Assembly (NCBI RefSeq): GCF_019649015.1
Contig: NZ_BLPI01000001.1
Location: 3,529,001 to 3,593,000 of the forward strand
Source: Agarivorans litoreus
Lineage (GTDB): Bacteria > Pseudomonadota > Gammaproteobacteria > Enterobacterales > Celerinatantimonadaceae
Direction of reading: 5' to 3'
Length of the DNA stretch: 64,000 bases
The first letter of the stretch is position 1. Every line of letters begins with the position of its first letter. Made by a program: the position numbers and the translations under genes. The notes below the pieces were generated by a model. That model was not told the DNA's origin, made no database searches, and saw only the letters and a list, made by a program, of their open reading frames with translations. Shown here piece after piece: positions 9,334-16,724 of the stretch.

Positions 9334-10569
9334 ATGAGCTTTAAAGGATTCACAACACAGCTGGTTCACTGCGACCGTTTAGCTGGCGTAGAGGATGGCG
9401 CTGTTCATGCGCCAATTCATAATTCGGTACCTTATGGATACGCTGCCACTCAAGACTTGGTGGATGTATTTCAAGGCAAGCAAGTTGGCCATGCTTATGC
9501 GCGCCAATCAACGCCTACTCTCGATTACTTACAACGCAAAATTGCCATGCTTGATGAGAGTGTTGCCAGTTTAGTATTTGGTACCGGTATGGCGGCCATT
9601 GGTACGGTGTTCTTAACCTTGCTAAAGGCTGGTGACCACATCGTAGCGAGTCGTTTTTTATTTGGTAACACCAGCAGCATATTTGGCACGCTAAAAGGTT
9701 ATGGCATTGAGGTGACCTTAGTGGATGCCACAAGCAGTGACGCAGTAGAGCAGGCTTGCCAAGCCAACACCAAAATGGTGTTTGTTGAAACCATTGCTAA
9801 TCCTGCCACCCAGATAGTTGATTTAGCGGGGATTGGAAAGTTATGTGAGCAACGAGGTTTAGTTTACGTAGTGGATAATACCTTAACCTCTTCTTACCTT
9901 TTTCAGCCTAAGTCTGTAGGTGCGAGCTTAATCATTACCTCATTATCAAAGTATGTTGGCGGCCATGGTAATGCATTGGGTGGCTCGGTAAGTGATACAG
10001 GTTTATTTGATTGGAGTGCTTATCCCAATATTTTTGAAGGTTATCGCAGTGGCGATCCTAAGATGTGGGGCATTAACCAAATTAAGAAAAAAGGCCTGCG
10101 AGACTTTGGTGGAGCCTTGAGCTCGCAAGCTGCGCATTTGCTTTCGGTAGGGGCAGAAACCATGGCCCTGCGTATGGAGCGCCAGTGTGCCAATGCCTTA
10201 GCCTTAGCCAAGATGTTAGATGAGCACCCTAAAGTGGCTAAGGTGTATTACCCAGGCTTGGCTTCTCACCCTCAGCATCAACGAGCAAGTGACTTGTTTA
10301 AGCACTATGGCGCGTTGGTTAGCTTTGATTTAGTTGATGGGATCAACAGCACAGAGTTTTTAGATAAAACCAATATCGTAATTAATGCGACCCATTTAGG
10401 GGATAATCGAACTTTAGCCTTGCCTGTTGCCCAAACCATTTACTTTGAAATGGGTTTAGAGGCACGTCAAGCCTCGGGAATCAGTGAAACAATGATCCGT
10501 TGCTCAATTGGTATTGAAGATACTGAAGATTTACTCAAGGACTTTGAGCAAGCGTTAGCCAGTTCTTAG
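9334..10569 (+). CDS. Cys/Met metabolism PLP-dependent enzyme (cystathionine gamma-synthase / methionine gamma-lyase family)
   Basis: 411 residues from the ATG at 9334; an in-frame TTG at 9310 would add eight residues. Typical family motifs are YARQSTPTLDYL, FGTGMAAI, FVETIANPATQIVDL, VVDNTLTSSYLFQP and SLSKYVGGHGN, whose lysine should bind pyridoxal phosphate. Members carry out gamma-replacement or gamma-elimination on homoserine esters, cystathionine or methionine, and sequence alone does not separate these. It lies after the iadA-like gene on the same strand with an 87-base gap and is ended by a strong hairpin. Confidence 0.85.
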   Translation: MSFKGFTTQLVHCDRLAGVEDGAVHAPIHNSVPYGYAATQDLVDVFQGKQVGHAYARQSTPTLDYLQRKIAMLDESVASLVFGTGMAAIGTVFLTLLKAGDHIVASRFLFGNTSSIFGTLKGYGIEVTLVDATSSDAVEQACQANTKMVFVETIANPATQIVDLAGIGKLCEQRGLVYVVDNTLTSSYLFQPKSVGASLIITSLSKYVGGHGNALGGSVSDTGLFDWSAYPNIFEGYRSGDPKMWGINQIKKKGLRDFGGALSSQAAHLLSVGAETMALRMERQCANALALAKMLDEHPKVAKVYYPGLASHPQHQRASDLFKHYGALVSFDLVDGINSTEFLDKTNIVINATHLGDNRTLALPVAQTIYFEMGLEARQASGISETMIRCSIGIEDTEDLLKDFEQALASS

Positions 10570-10585
10570 TAAAGAAAATTGATAG

Positions 10586-10615
10586 AAAAAAGCCTTGGTC
10601 ACGCCAAGGCTTTTT
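10586..10615. terminator. Bidirectional terminator
   Basis: GCCTTGG/CCAAGGC stem with a five-base loop, flanked by A and T runs. It serves both the PLP enzyme (plus) and the FKBP gene (minus), which converge here. Confidence 0.88.
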
Positions 10616-10632
10616 GCATTTACCCGAAATAT

Positions 10633-11112
10633 TTACTTACTATCTATTGATAGCAACTCCACTTCAAAAATTAAGGTAGAGCCAGCAGGAATTGACGCTA
10701 CGCTGCGGTCGCCATAGGCCAATTGACTGGGAATAAAGAAACGGAATTTCTCGCCTACACTCATATATTGCAAGCCTTCGGTCCAGCCCGCGATAACTTG
10801 CCCTAGTGGGAATTGAGCAGGGCGGTTACGTTCTACCGAACTATCAAACACTAAGCCGCTTAACAGTGTTCCATGGTAATGAACGGTTACAGTGCTGTTT
10901 GCAGAAGGTTTCTCAGCACCTTCTACAACATCTTCAAGGATTAGATACTGCAACCCAGACTCTGTAGTTATCACACCGTCTTTTTGAGCGTTTTCAGCAA
11001 GAAAGTCGTGGCCTAACTGACGGTTTTGTTTAACCGCTTTGGCGTTATTATTGGCGCGGAGAATAAATAAAATCACAAAAATAGCGAGTAGAGCGAGAAC
11101 CACAAATTTCAA
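10633..11112 (-). CDS. Membrane-anchored FKBP-type peptidyl-prolyl isomerase
   Basis: 159 residues. Residues 1-18 form a single hydrophobic anchor (VVLALLAIFVILFIL). The rest is an FKBP domain of FklB/FkpA style: GLQYLILEDVVEGA, VTVHYHGTLLSGLVFDSS, PLGQVIAGWTEGLQYMSVGEK, IPSQLAYG and LIFEVELL. It should assist folding at proline bonds, probably on the periplasmic face. It starts with TTG at 11112, chosen because AAGGA lies seven bases upstream and no other start precedes the membrane segment. Confidence 0.88.
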   Translation of the reverse strand: MKFVVLALLAIFVILFILRANNNAKAVKQNRQLGHDFLAENAQKDGVITTESGLQYLILEDVVEGAEKPSANSTVTVHYHGTLLSGLVFDSSVERNRPAQFPLGQVIAGWTEGLQYMSVGEKFRFFIPSQLAYGDRSVASIPAGSTLIFEVELLSIDSK

Positions 11113-11219
11113 AGTCGATTCCTTACTAGGGGGTTGAGTAAAAAGTAAATGTTAATCTAACTTTACGAAAGTGCTAGTTAAAAAGCACTGCTTGTCTAAG
11201 AAAAGTCGCCTCAACAGCA

Positions 11220-12200
11220 CTAGCGGGTCATTTTTTTTACAAATACCACAACAAACAAGGCAATAATAAAGCTGCCACTAAAGGCCTCTATGGCAGCGAA
11301 CATACGGGAAAGTCCAACTGGGGTAAAGTCGCCGTAACCAAGAGTGGTAAAAGTGACCACGCTGTAATACAAGCATTCAAAAAAAGCCACAACGTTTTGC
11401 CCAAGGCTTTGATTAATATCGAGAGAAACAATGTTACCGTTGAAATGGATGCCAGTAAAAAAGTAAATGATGGCGCAGCTTAAAATGATAAAGAGTGAGG
11501 TATACACTACGCGTATTGGCAACTCTCCATAACCGCATACTAAGTCAACTAGCTTAGATATTCCGCGCCGATAAGAAAGCTTGGGCATTTGATAGCGTCG
11601 CATGGTGAGCTCTTTACGTAAAAATACGCCTGCAGTAGTAAACAAACCTTCCGACTCGGCGGTTTTACGCAGGCCGCGATACACTTCTTCGGCTTGTTGG
11701 TAATAGTCGGCCATGGCTTCTTTATCTTGTTGCTGCTCTGCTGCGCTACCTAATTGCTCTTGAAGTACTTTTTCGCCAACGCAAAGGCTGTCGCATTTGC
11801 ATTGGTCCATTTTGGCTCCCAGCAGATTGGTCTTTGTTAGATTTGCGTGATTAAGATTGGCTCCCCGTAAATCGGCTTTCATTAAACTGCCGCTTTGCAG
11901 GTTAATATTAAAAAGGTGGGCCCCTCTCAGGTCACATCGGTAGAGATCAGCACCAGATAAGTCGTAACCTTGCTTACTGTTATAGCGAACTAAATCTATT
12001 CCTGCGAGCTTAGCTTTTTTTAGACTTATACCACGTAACATACCGCCGTTTTTGGCATGGCTTTCTAGCTGATCTTTTATCTCGTCACTGGATTTATCTA
12101 CGTCAGGATCATGCCAAAAACACAAACCGCTTTCTAAGGCTGGTTGTTTGCAGCTGGCACCAGAACTCTCTTGATACAAGCATTCGCAGCATTTCTCCAT
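11220..12200 (-). CDS. Pentapeptide-repeat two-TM potassium channel
   Basis: 326 residues. Part 1 (about 1-45) is cysteine-rich (CCECLYQESSGASC, GLCFWHD). Part 2 (about 55-135) holds pentapeptide repeats such as DLSGADLYRCDLRGAHL and ADLRGANLNHANL. A coiled-coil-like linker follows. Part 3 (about 225-325) has two membrane helices around the selectivity filter TTLGYGD, the mark of a K+ channel pore. The protein should form a tetrameric inner-membrane channel with a cytoplasmic sensor or scaffold. Similar proteins exist in Vibrio and Shewanella; their role is unknown. It has its own RBS and no close operon partner. Confidence 0.85.
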   Translation of the reverse strand: MEKCCECLYQESSGASCKQPALESGLCFWHDPDVDKSSDEIKDQLESHAKNGGMLRGISLKKAKLAGIDLVRYNSKQGYDLSGADLYRCDLRGAHLFNINLQSGSLMKADLRGANLNHANLTKTNLLGAKMDQCKCDSLCVGEKVLQEQLGSAAEQQQDKEAMADYYQQAEEVYRGLRKTAESEGLFTTAGVFLRKELTMRRYQMPKLSYRRGISKLVDLVCGYGELPIRVVYTSLFIILSCAIIYFFTGIHFNGNIVSLDINQSLGQNVVAFFECLYYSVVTFTTLGYGDFTPVGLSRMFAAIEAFSGSFIIALFVVVFVKKMTR

Positions 12201-12334
12201 ATTTTGCTAACTCTCCGGCTATTAACCAACAATCTGATTATTAGCCAGTTTTATTCACTGGCCTTAAGATAAGTGTATTTCAAAAGAAAAATTTTGCGAG
12301 TACTCTTTAGTGGCTGGAGTGTAGAGGCAAGGAG

Positions 12335-13987
12335 TTACTTTTTCTTGCTGCCTAGCTGCTGGAATTCACTTTTTAAGGTTGAATAACGTTCGGCGTGGTT
12401 ATCGTTTAATTTCAGCCCGTCGAGTAATTTAATGGTTATTTTACAGTCAGATAATAATTGACCGCTTAGGCCTTTTTCCGACTGATTGAGTTGTTTCAAA
12501 ATCGCCTGAATTTTGTTTAAGATTGCACCAGTATTACCAGGAGCCACTTGTAAGGCTTTATCAAAATAGCTAGTGGCTTCGTGGAAGCGATTCTCTTCGT
12601 AGGCTTCAATGCCCATTTTGTTGTATTCGCGAAACTGGCCAAGCTTTAGCTCAAAATCTTCGGCTTTTAGCACCTTGTGGGCAGAGGACAGCGATATCGG
12701 GTCAATGCCATCGCGTTTTTCTAACTCTTCAGCAAAGGGCATTGCGTACTCGAACTCTCCCACGGAATTTAGGGTTAGGAAGGTATCAGGCAACAACTCG
12801 CCACTCACTTTACTGGGGGCATCTAATAAACCGTCGTGGCTATCAAACAGCAATCGTTTGGCTTTGTTTAGCTCACCTTTGGTGGCATGCACCCGTGCTT
12901 GGCTTATGCCCTCAAAGGCATCAAAATTAAAATCATCATCTTTACCCTCTTCGCGTCTTGCGTGAAATAACACTGAGTTTACTTCTTGAAGTAAGCGATT
13001 TTTCCGATATAAATCATCTTCGTTTTGTGCTTCATCAATCAAGCTGCGCACATAATTACAAAGGTGGTGGGGGCCGCGGTGAATAGAGCGCCTAGCAAGC
13101 TGCAAAATAGTAGAAAAGGTTTCTTTGGCTAGGGTTAAATCGCCAGCCTCCATCGCAAGCTCGGCGAGTAACTGTTGTCGCTCAATACTATTTACTGCCA
13201 ACTTAGAGGCTTTTAGTACGGTTTCTAAGGCTTTGTCTAGCTCGCCGTTGGCTCGGTAAGCGCGAGCTAACCAATCGTAGCCGGTGAGTAGTAATGGGCT
13301 TTCTGCAATAGAACGGCTAAGTGTTTCGATGGCGTTTTTATGGTCTTTTAGCAATAGATGAACGCGACCAAGGGTGGCTTTGGCCCAGGTTTGTTTGCGT
13401 TGTTCTAATATGGCTTCTAAAGCCTGTTTAGCGGCTTGGTATTCACCTAAGGCGATTTGCGCTTCAACACGTAAGTTTCGGCAATAATTACTGTAACGAC
13501 TCTCTGCTTCAATTTGTTTGTCACACAGCTCTATAACCTGCTGATACTGTTTTTTAGATAATGCGTGATACACCTCGCGCAAACTTTGACGCTTTACATG
13601 GGCTCTTGCTAGGCGGTTGTGTAACTGAAACTGAGAAAATGGTTTGGTTATAAACTCGTCTGGCTCCATTTCTAGAGCACTAAGCACCATGCTTTTATTG
13701 TTGTCACCACTAATAATAAAAAACAGCGCGTCAACTTCTAACAACTCGCTAACACGAAGTTCTTCTAAAAGCTGGCCACCATTCTTGCCAGTACCAAGGT
13801 TATAATCTACTAAAAGAATGTCGAATTTGCGCTTTCTACACGCTCTTACTGCTGCTTCACCAGTGTTCGCAAAATAAACATCGGTTGCGCCAAAGTTTTG
13901 CAACATGGCCTTAAGCATAACCTGGAAAGCTCGTTGGTCATCAACAATGAGTATTTGCTTGTCGCTATAATTGTATTGCGTTGCCAT
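12335..13987 (-). CDS. Response regulator with C-terminal TPR repeats
   Basis: 550 residues. The CheY-like receiver domain spans about 10-130, with the acidic pair DDQ near the start, phospho-acceptor Asp in ILLVDYNLG and the conserved Lys in FITKPFSQ. The rest is alpha-helical with tetratricopeptide repeats (for example EEALEAILEQRK-like units and ATSYFDKALQVAPGNTGAILNK near 465-490). It has no DNA-binding or enzymatic output domain, so it probably works by phosphorylation-dependent protein binding. No histidine kinase is adjacent. Proteins with this layout are common in Vibrio and Shewanella. Confidence 0.88.
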   Translation of the reverse strand: MATQYNYSDKQILIVDDQRAFQVMLKAMLQNFGATDVYFANTGEAAVRACRKRKFDILLVDYNLGTGKNGGQLLEELRVSELLEVDALFFIISGDNNKSMVLSALEMEPDEFITKPFSQFQLHNRLARAHVKRQSLREVYHALSKKQYQQVIELCDKQIEAESRYSNYCRNLRVEAQIALGEYQAAKQALEAILEQRKQTWAKATLGRVHLLLKDHKNAIETLSRSIAESPLLLTGYDWLARAYRANGELDKALETVLKASKLAVNSIERQQLLAELAMEAGDLTLAKETFSTILQLARRSIHRGPHHLCNYVRSLIDEAQNEDDLYRKNRLLQEVNSVLFHARREEGKDDDFNFDAFEGISQARVHATKGELNKAKRLLFDSHDGLLDAPSKVSGELLPDTFLTLNSVGEFEYAMPFAEELEKRDGIDPISLSSAHKVLKAEDFELKLGQFREYNKMGIEAYEENRFHEATSYFDKALQVAPGNTGAILNKIQAILKQLNQSEKGLSGQLLSDCKITIKLLDGLKLNDNHAERYSTLKSEFQQLGSKKK

Positions 13988-14092
13988 TACTGAGTGTTCT
14001 AATCCTTTTGGCTTATCCTAGCATAAGTTACCAAGCGATAAAGTAGTGTAAGTATAGACAGTTAGCACCTAAGTAGTATCTTCTATTAAACC
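13988..14092. other. Spacer before the riboswitch promoter
   Basis: This begins a 541-base stretch without a protein gene (13988-14528). It contains the RBS and presumed promoter of the TPR response regulator (minus). The remainder of the stretch holds the riboswitch promoter, riboswitch, terminator-like hairpin and the terminator of tRNA-Tyr, listed separately. Confidence 0.5.
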
Positions 14093-14122
14093 TTGCAAAA
14101 ATAGTTAAGTTTGATTTAATAT
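14093..14122 (+). promoter_or_regulatory. Sigma-70-type promoter for the riboswitch RNA
   Basis: TTGCAA (14093-14098) and TAATAT (14117-14122) are separated by 18 bases, giving a predicted start near 14129, just before the structured RNA. It strengthens the case that the following element is transcribed from the plus strand. Confidence 0.55.
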
Positions 14123-14139
14123 TGAGGCGTTGGTGAGTC

Positions 14140-14237
14140 TTTTGGTCTCATCAGCGCTGAGTCAAAGCCAAACTTGGAGTGATCCAAGGTCGGAAAGTTA
14201 CAGGTCTTTAGGGCAACCTTAAGATGGCTGGACCGCC
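14140..14237 (+). ncRNA. Probable cyclic-di-GMP-I (GEMM) riboswitch
   Basis: The element has the GEMM order: AAA before a first stem (CTTGGA with TCCAAG, 14173-14188) capped by a GTGA (GNRA) tetraloop; then GGTCGGAAAG, similar to the GGACGCAAAG joining segment; then ACAGGTCT, a second stem (14206-14212 with 14217-14223, one mismatch, GCAA loop), and the 3' part AGATGGCTGGACCGCC. The GNRA loop normally docks into a receptor in the second helix. The differences from consensus are in CGGAAAG and in the outer P1 stem, which I could not pair cleanly. Ligand specificity is inferred from the family. The plus-strand promoter just upstream supports it. Confidence 0.65.
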
Positions 14238-14327
14238 TTAGTTGAGTGGTTAGATTTGCACAATGTACATCTTTCTACTTAGTAAGTTAGTCTATTTACC
14301 GTTTATTACTTTCCGTATTTGGTTGGA

Positions 14328-14360
14328 ACGCCAAGCTAAAATTAGCTTGGCGTATTTGTT
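14328..14360 (+). terminator. Terminator-like hairpin behind the riboswitch
   Basis: A perfect 12-bp stem (ACGCCAAGCTAA with TTAGCTTGGCGT) followed by an imperfect T run (ATTTGTTT). It ends the riboswitch transcript after about 225 bases, or serves as its switchable expression platform. Only an unconvincing 66-codon reading frame (14263-14463) overlaps it. Confidence 0.6.
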
Positions 14361-14490
14361 TCCGCTGCCTTATCTTGTTAAGCATTTGTTTCTAAATGCT
14401 GTTACTCCTAAGACTTCCAAATCTACTCGTTATTGCTCAACTAAGTATTTTGCTATGCGCTAATTGCATATCTAAGGCAAATTTCGGGCA

Positions 14491-14522
14491 TAAAAAAAGA
14501 CATCTTAAGATGTCTTTTTTTA
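14491..14522 (-). terminator. Terminator of tRNA-Tyr
   Basis: AAAAAAAGACATC-TTAA-GATGTCTTTTTTT. The stem has long A and T runs on both sides, so it can work in both directions. It lies six bases past the CCA end of the tRNA. Confidence 0.85.
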
Positions 14523-14528
14523 TCGATA

Positions 14529-14612
14529 TGGTGGAGGGAGGTGGATTCGAACCACCGAAGCTTTCGCGACAGATTTACAATCTGTTCCCTTTGGCCACTC
14601 GGGAACCCCTCC
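14529..14612 (-). tRNA. tRNA-Tyr (anticodon GTA)
   Basis: 84 bases including an encoded CCA end. The acceptor stem GGAGGGG pairs with CCTCCCT-like 3' bases before CCA, the anticodon stem-loop reads CAGATTGTAAATCTG with anticodon GTA, there is a long variable arm as in bacterial tRNA-Tyr (class II), and the T loop is GGTTCGAATCC. It closely matches E. coli tyrT. It stands alone rather than in a tandem pair and lies beside purU, as in E. coli. Confidence 0.97.
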
Positions 14613-14776
14613 TGCTTGTGGAGCGGCATATTACCAGAACTTGCTGGGCTGTAAAGTAAAAACAGCGACATTTTTATTGGCAGATAACTGTTTGCTTATT
14701 ATCTGTGCATTTGGCCGAAATTTGCTAAAGTTTTAGCCTGCTTTTCCGATAGCTTTAAAGGTAATGGAGGAGCAAT

Positions 14777-15307
14777 ATGTTAGTTGAGCAAATTAGACAA
14801 AGTAGCTTGTGTGATGAACTACAGTTGGGCGATAGGCTTAACCAAAGTGCCTTGCAGGGTGATCAGGCTCATTTTCATTTATTGCTTAGCATGCTTAGCC
14901 AAAACGTGTGCGATCAAGCGCAGTTTTCAATGCAAAAGCAACAGCATGAACAAGTTCAGCAAGACTTACGTGATAAGTTTCAACTGGCTCAAGCTCGTGC
15001 TCTTAAAGCGCTAGATGATGAGTTTCCTGTGCAAGCTAATTGGAGCAAGCACCTGCATGCTGGTGAGCCGTCACGAATTCGTTTAGAACAGGCTCTAGGC
15101 GGCTATGCGGCGTGTGCAGAAGACAGTGTCGACGGTTTACCACATGAGGTAATGAACAACGTTGACTTACTCAGTCGGGTAAAACACCAAGTAGCTAAGC
15201 CAAAGCAGCAACAAGAAATAGATAAAGAAGTGAAAGGGAGTGAGATGTACAAGCTACTAAGTGACTTCGATTACTCTAAGCCACTTAGCGTTAAGTACTT
15301 TAATTAA
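14777..15307 (+). CDS. Conserved protein of unknown function, VC2046/SO_2500-like
   Basis: 176 residues, soluble, rich in Gln and Leu, with no signal peptide or membrane segment. It looks mostly helical. GGAGG lies upstream of the ATG. It appears to belong to a small gammaproteobacterial family annotated as VC2046/SO_2500; I recall the name but cannot verify it here. Its stop overlaps the convergent purU stop by four bases. Confidence 0.75.
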   Translation: MLVEQIRQSSLCDELQLGDRLNQSALQGDQAHFHLLLSMLSQNVCDQAQFSMQKQQHEQVQQDLRDKFQLAQARALKALDDEFPVQANWSKHLHAGEPSRIRLEQALGGYAACAEDSVDGLPHEVMNNVDLLSRVKHQVAKPKQQQEIDKEVKGSEMYKLLSDFDYSKPLSVKYFN

Positions 15308-16140
15308 CGAAACACCACGGTACGATTTCCGTATACAAATACTTTTTCATCAAGCACCTGTTGTAGGGCTTTACTTAATACAGCTTTTTCTACATCACGG
15401 CCAGCTTTGGCCATTTCTTCGGCGCTGTAGGTATGATCAACATGAATTACATGTTGCTCTACGATTGGCCCTTCGTCTAAATCGTTGTTTACAAAGTGGG
15501 CGGTGGCACCAATAATTTTTACGCCTCGGTCGTAAGCTTGTTTATAAGGCTTAGCACCAATAAATGCTGGCAAAAACGAGTGATGAATGTTTAAGATTTT
15601 GTTGCTAAAGGCTTCGACAAAAGCTGGTGTAAGAATACGCATATACTTGGCAAGTACTACGTAGTCAGGTTGGTACTGTTGCACCACCTTAATCACTTGT
15701 TGCTCATGTTCTTCGCGGCTTAAATCTACATGGCTAATATGATGGAAAGGAATATCAAATTTTTCCGTCAAGGTACGTAGGCTGTCGTAGTTACCCACTA
15801 CTGCAGCAATTTCTACATCCATATCACCATAAACGGCTTTCATGAGTAGATCGCCCAAGCAGTGCGCTTCTTTGGTTACCATGATAACAATACGCTTGCG
15901 TCCGGCACTCTCTAAGCGACGGGTACTCCCAGTTGGAAGTGCGCCATCTAAATCGGCAAGTAAAGTTTGGTCGTTAAAGTAGCCTTCTAACACTGTACGC
16001 ATAAAAAAGCGATTGGCATCGTTATCAACAAACTCGTTGTTTTTAATAATGTTAAGCTGGTGCTTAGCACATATATTGGTAATGCTTGAGATTAAACCTT
16101 TTGCGTCTGGGCATTCGGTTAATAGAATTTTTCTTTCCAT
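15304..16140 (-). CDS. purU: Formyltetrahydrofolate deformylase
   Basis: 278 residues, as in E. coli PurU (280). It hydrolyses 10-formyl-THF to THF and formate, supplying formate for PurT and balancing one-carbon pools. An N-terminal ACT domain (about 4-85) is followed by a formyltransferase domain with VTKEAHCLGDLL, NIHHSFLPAFIGAKPY and GATAHFVNNDLDEGPI, which contains the catalytic Asn/His/Asp set. It lies before ychJ in the same direction as in E. coli, but here ychJ is upstream of purU on the minus strand by 28 bases. Confidence 0.96.
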   Translation of the reverse strand: MERKILLTECPDAKGLISSITNICAKHQLNIIKNNEFVDNDANRFFMRTVLEGYFNDQTLLADLDGALPTGSTRRLESAGRKRIVIMVTKEAHCLGDLLMKAVYGDMDVEIAAVVGNYDSLRTLTEKFDIPFHHISHVDLSREEHEQQVIKVVQQYQPDYVVLAKYMRILTPAFVEAFSNKILNIHHSFLPAFIGAKPYKQAYDRGVKIIGATAHFVNNDLDEGPIVEQHVIHVDHTYSAEEMAKAGRDVEKAVLSKALQQVLDEKVFVYGNRTVVFR

Positions 16141-16168
16141 TGTGTTTTCGATTTATTCAGTTTTAAAG

Positions 16169-16630
16169 TTAAGATTTATTACAGCACTGTTTAAACTTTT
16201 TGCCGCTTCCGCAGGGGCAAGCTGAATTACGCGCCAAGGCTTTTGGGGCGAACTCTCCATCAGTATAAAACCAACGCTCGTTAACTTTCTTAAAGTTAGA
16301 GCGCTCGTGCAAAATTTGTCGTTGACCCTGTTCGCGATAATGAGCTTTAAACTCCACTATGCCTGTTTGGCCATCTTTAAAGTCACAGCTAAAGATTATT
16401 TGTAGCTTTTCCCATTGCCCTAAATCTTCTTTAGTTGAAGATTGCGGGGCATCGCCTTGTCGATAGTCTGGGTGGTGCGTCTGCCATAAATAACTAGCAT
16501 CGCCCAGCGTAAACGCGGTGTAGCGAGAACGCATTAACTGCTCACAACTTGTTGGTAAGCAATCACCGGTGATGATGGGCTGACAGCACTGAAGAAAATC
16601 GTTGCCGCTACCGCAGGGGCAAACTAACAC
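16169..16630 (-). CDS. ychJ: YchJ family protein with two SEC-C zinc motifs
   Basis: 153 residues, like E. coli YchJ (152). The SEC-C metal-binding motif CPCGSG-x-CC occurs at both ends (about 4-16 and 137-149), around a central NTF2-like fold (YTAFTLGDASYLWQTHHP). The function is unknown; a redox or metal-binding role is guessed for the family. The start is GTG at 16630 with GAGG seven bases before it. It probably forms an operon with purU. Confidence 0.92.
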   Translation of the reverse strand: MLVCPCGSGNDFLQCCQPIITGDCLPTSCEQLMRSRYTAFTLGDASYLWQTHHPDYRQGDAPQSSTKEDLGQWEKLQIIFSCDFKDGQTGIVEFKAHYREQGQRQILHERSNFKKVNERWFYTDGEFAPKALARNSACPCGSGKKFKQCCNKS

Positions 16631-16724
16631 AGGGAAACCTCAAATTTGACTAAGGGCGAAGTGTAGCAAGAAGCTGCCGATAAGGCAGCTGAAACTTGGT
16701 GATAGTTTGGCCAAATTGGCCTTA

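Noticed and set aside
14263..14463. 66-codon hydrophobic frame after the riboswitch
   Set aside because: No RBS before the ATG, it runs through a perfect terminator-like hairpin, and the peptide has no recognisable family.
14396..14671. Frames on both strands across the tRNA
   Set aside because: They read through tRNA-Tyr and its terminator; shadows.
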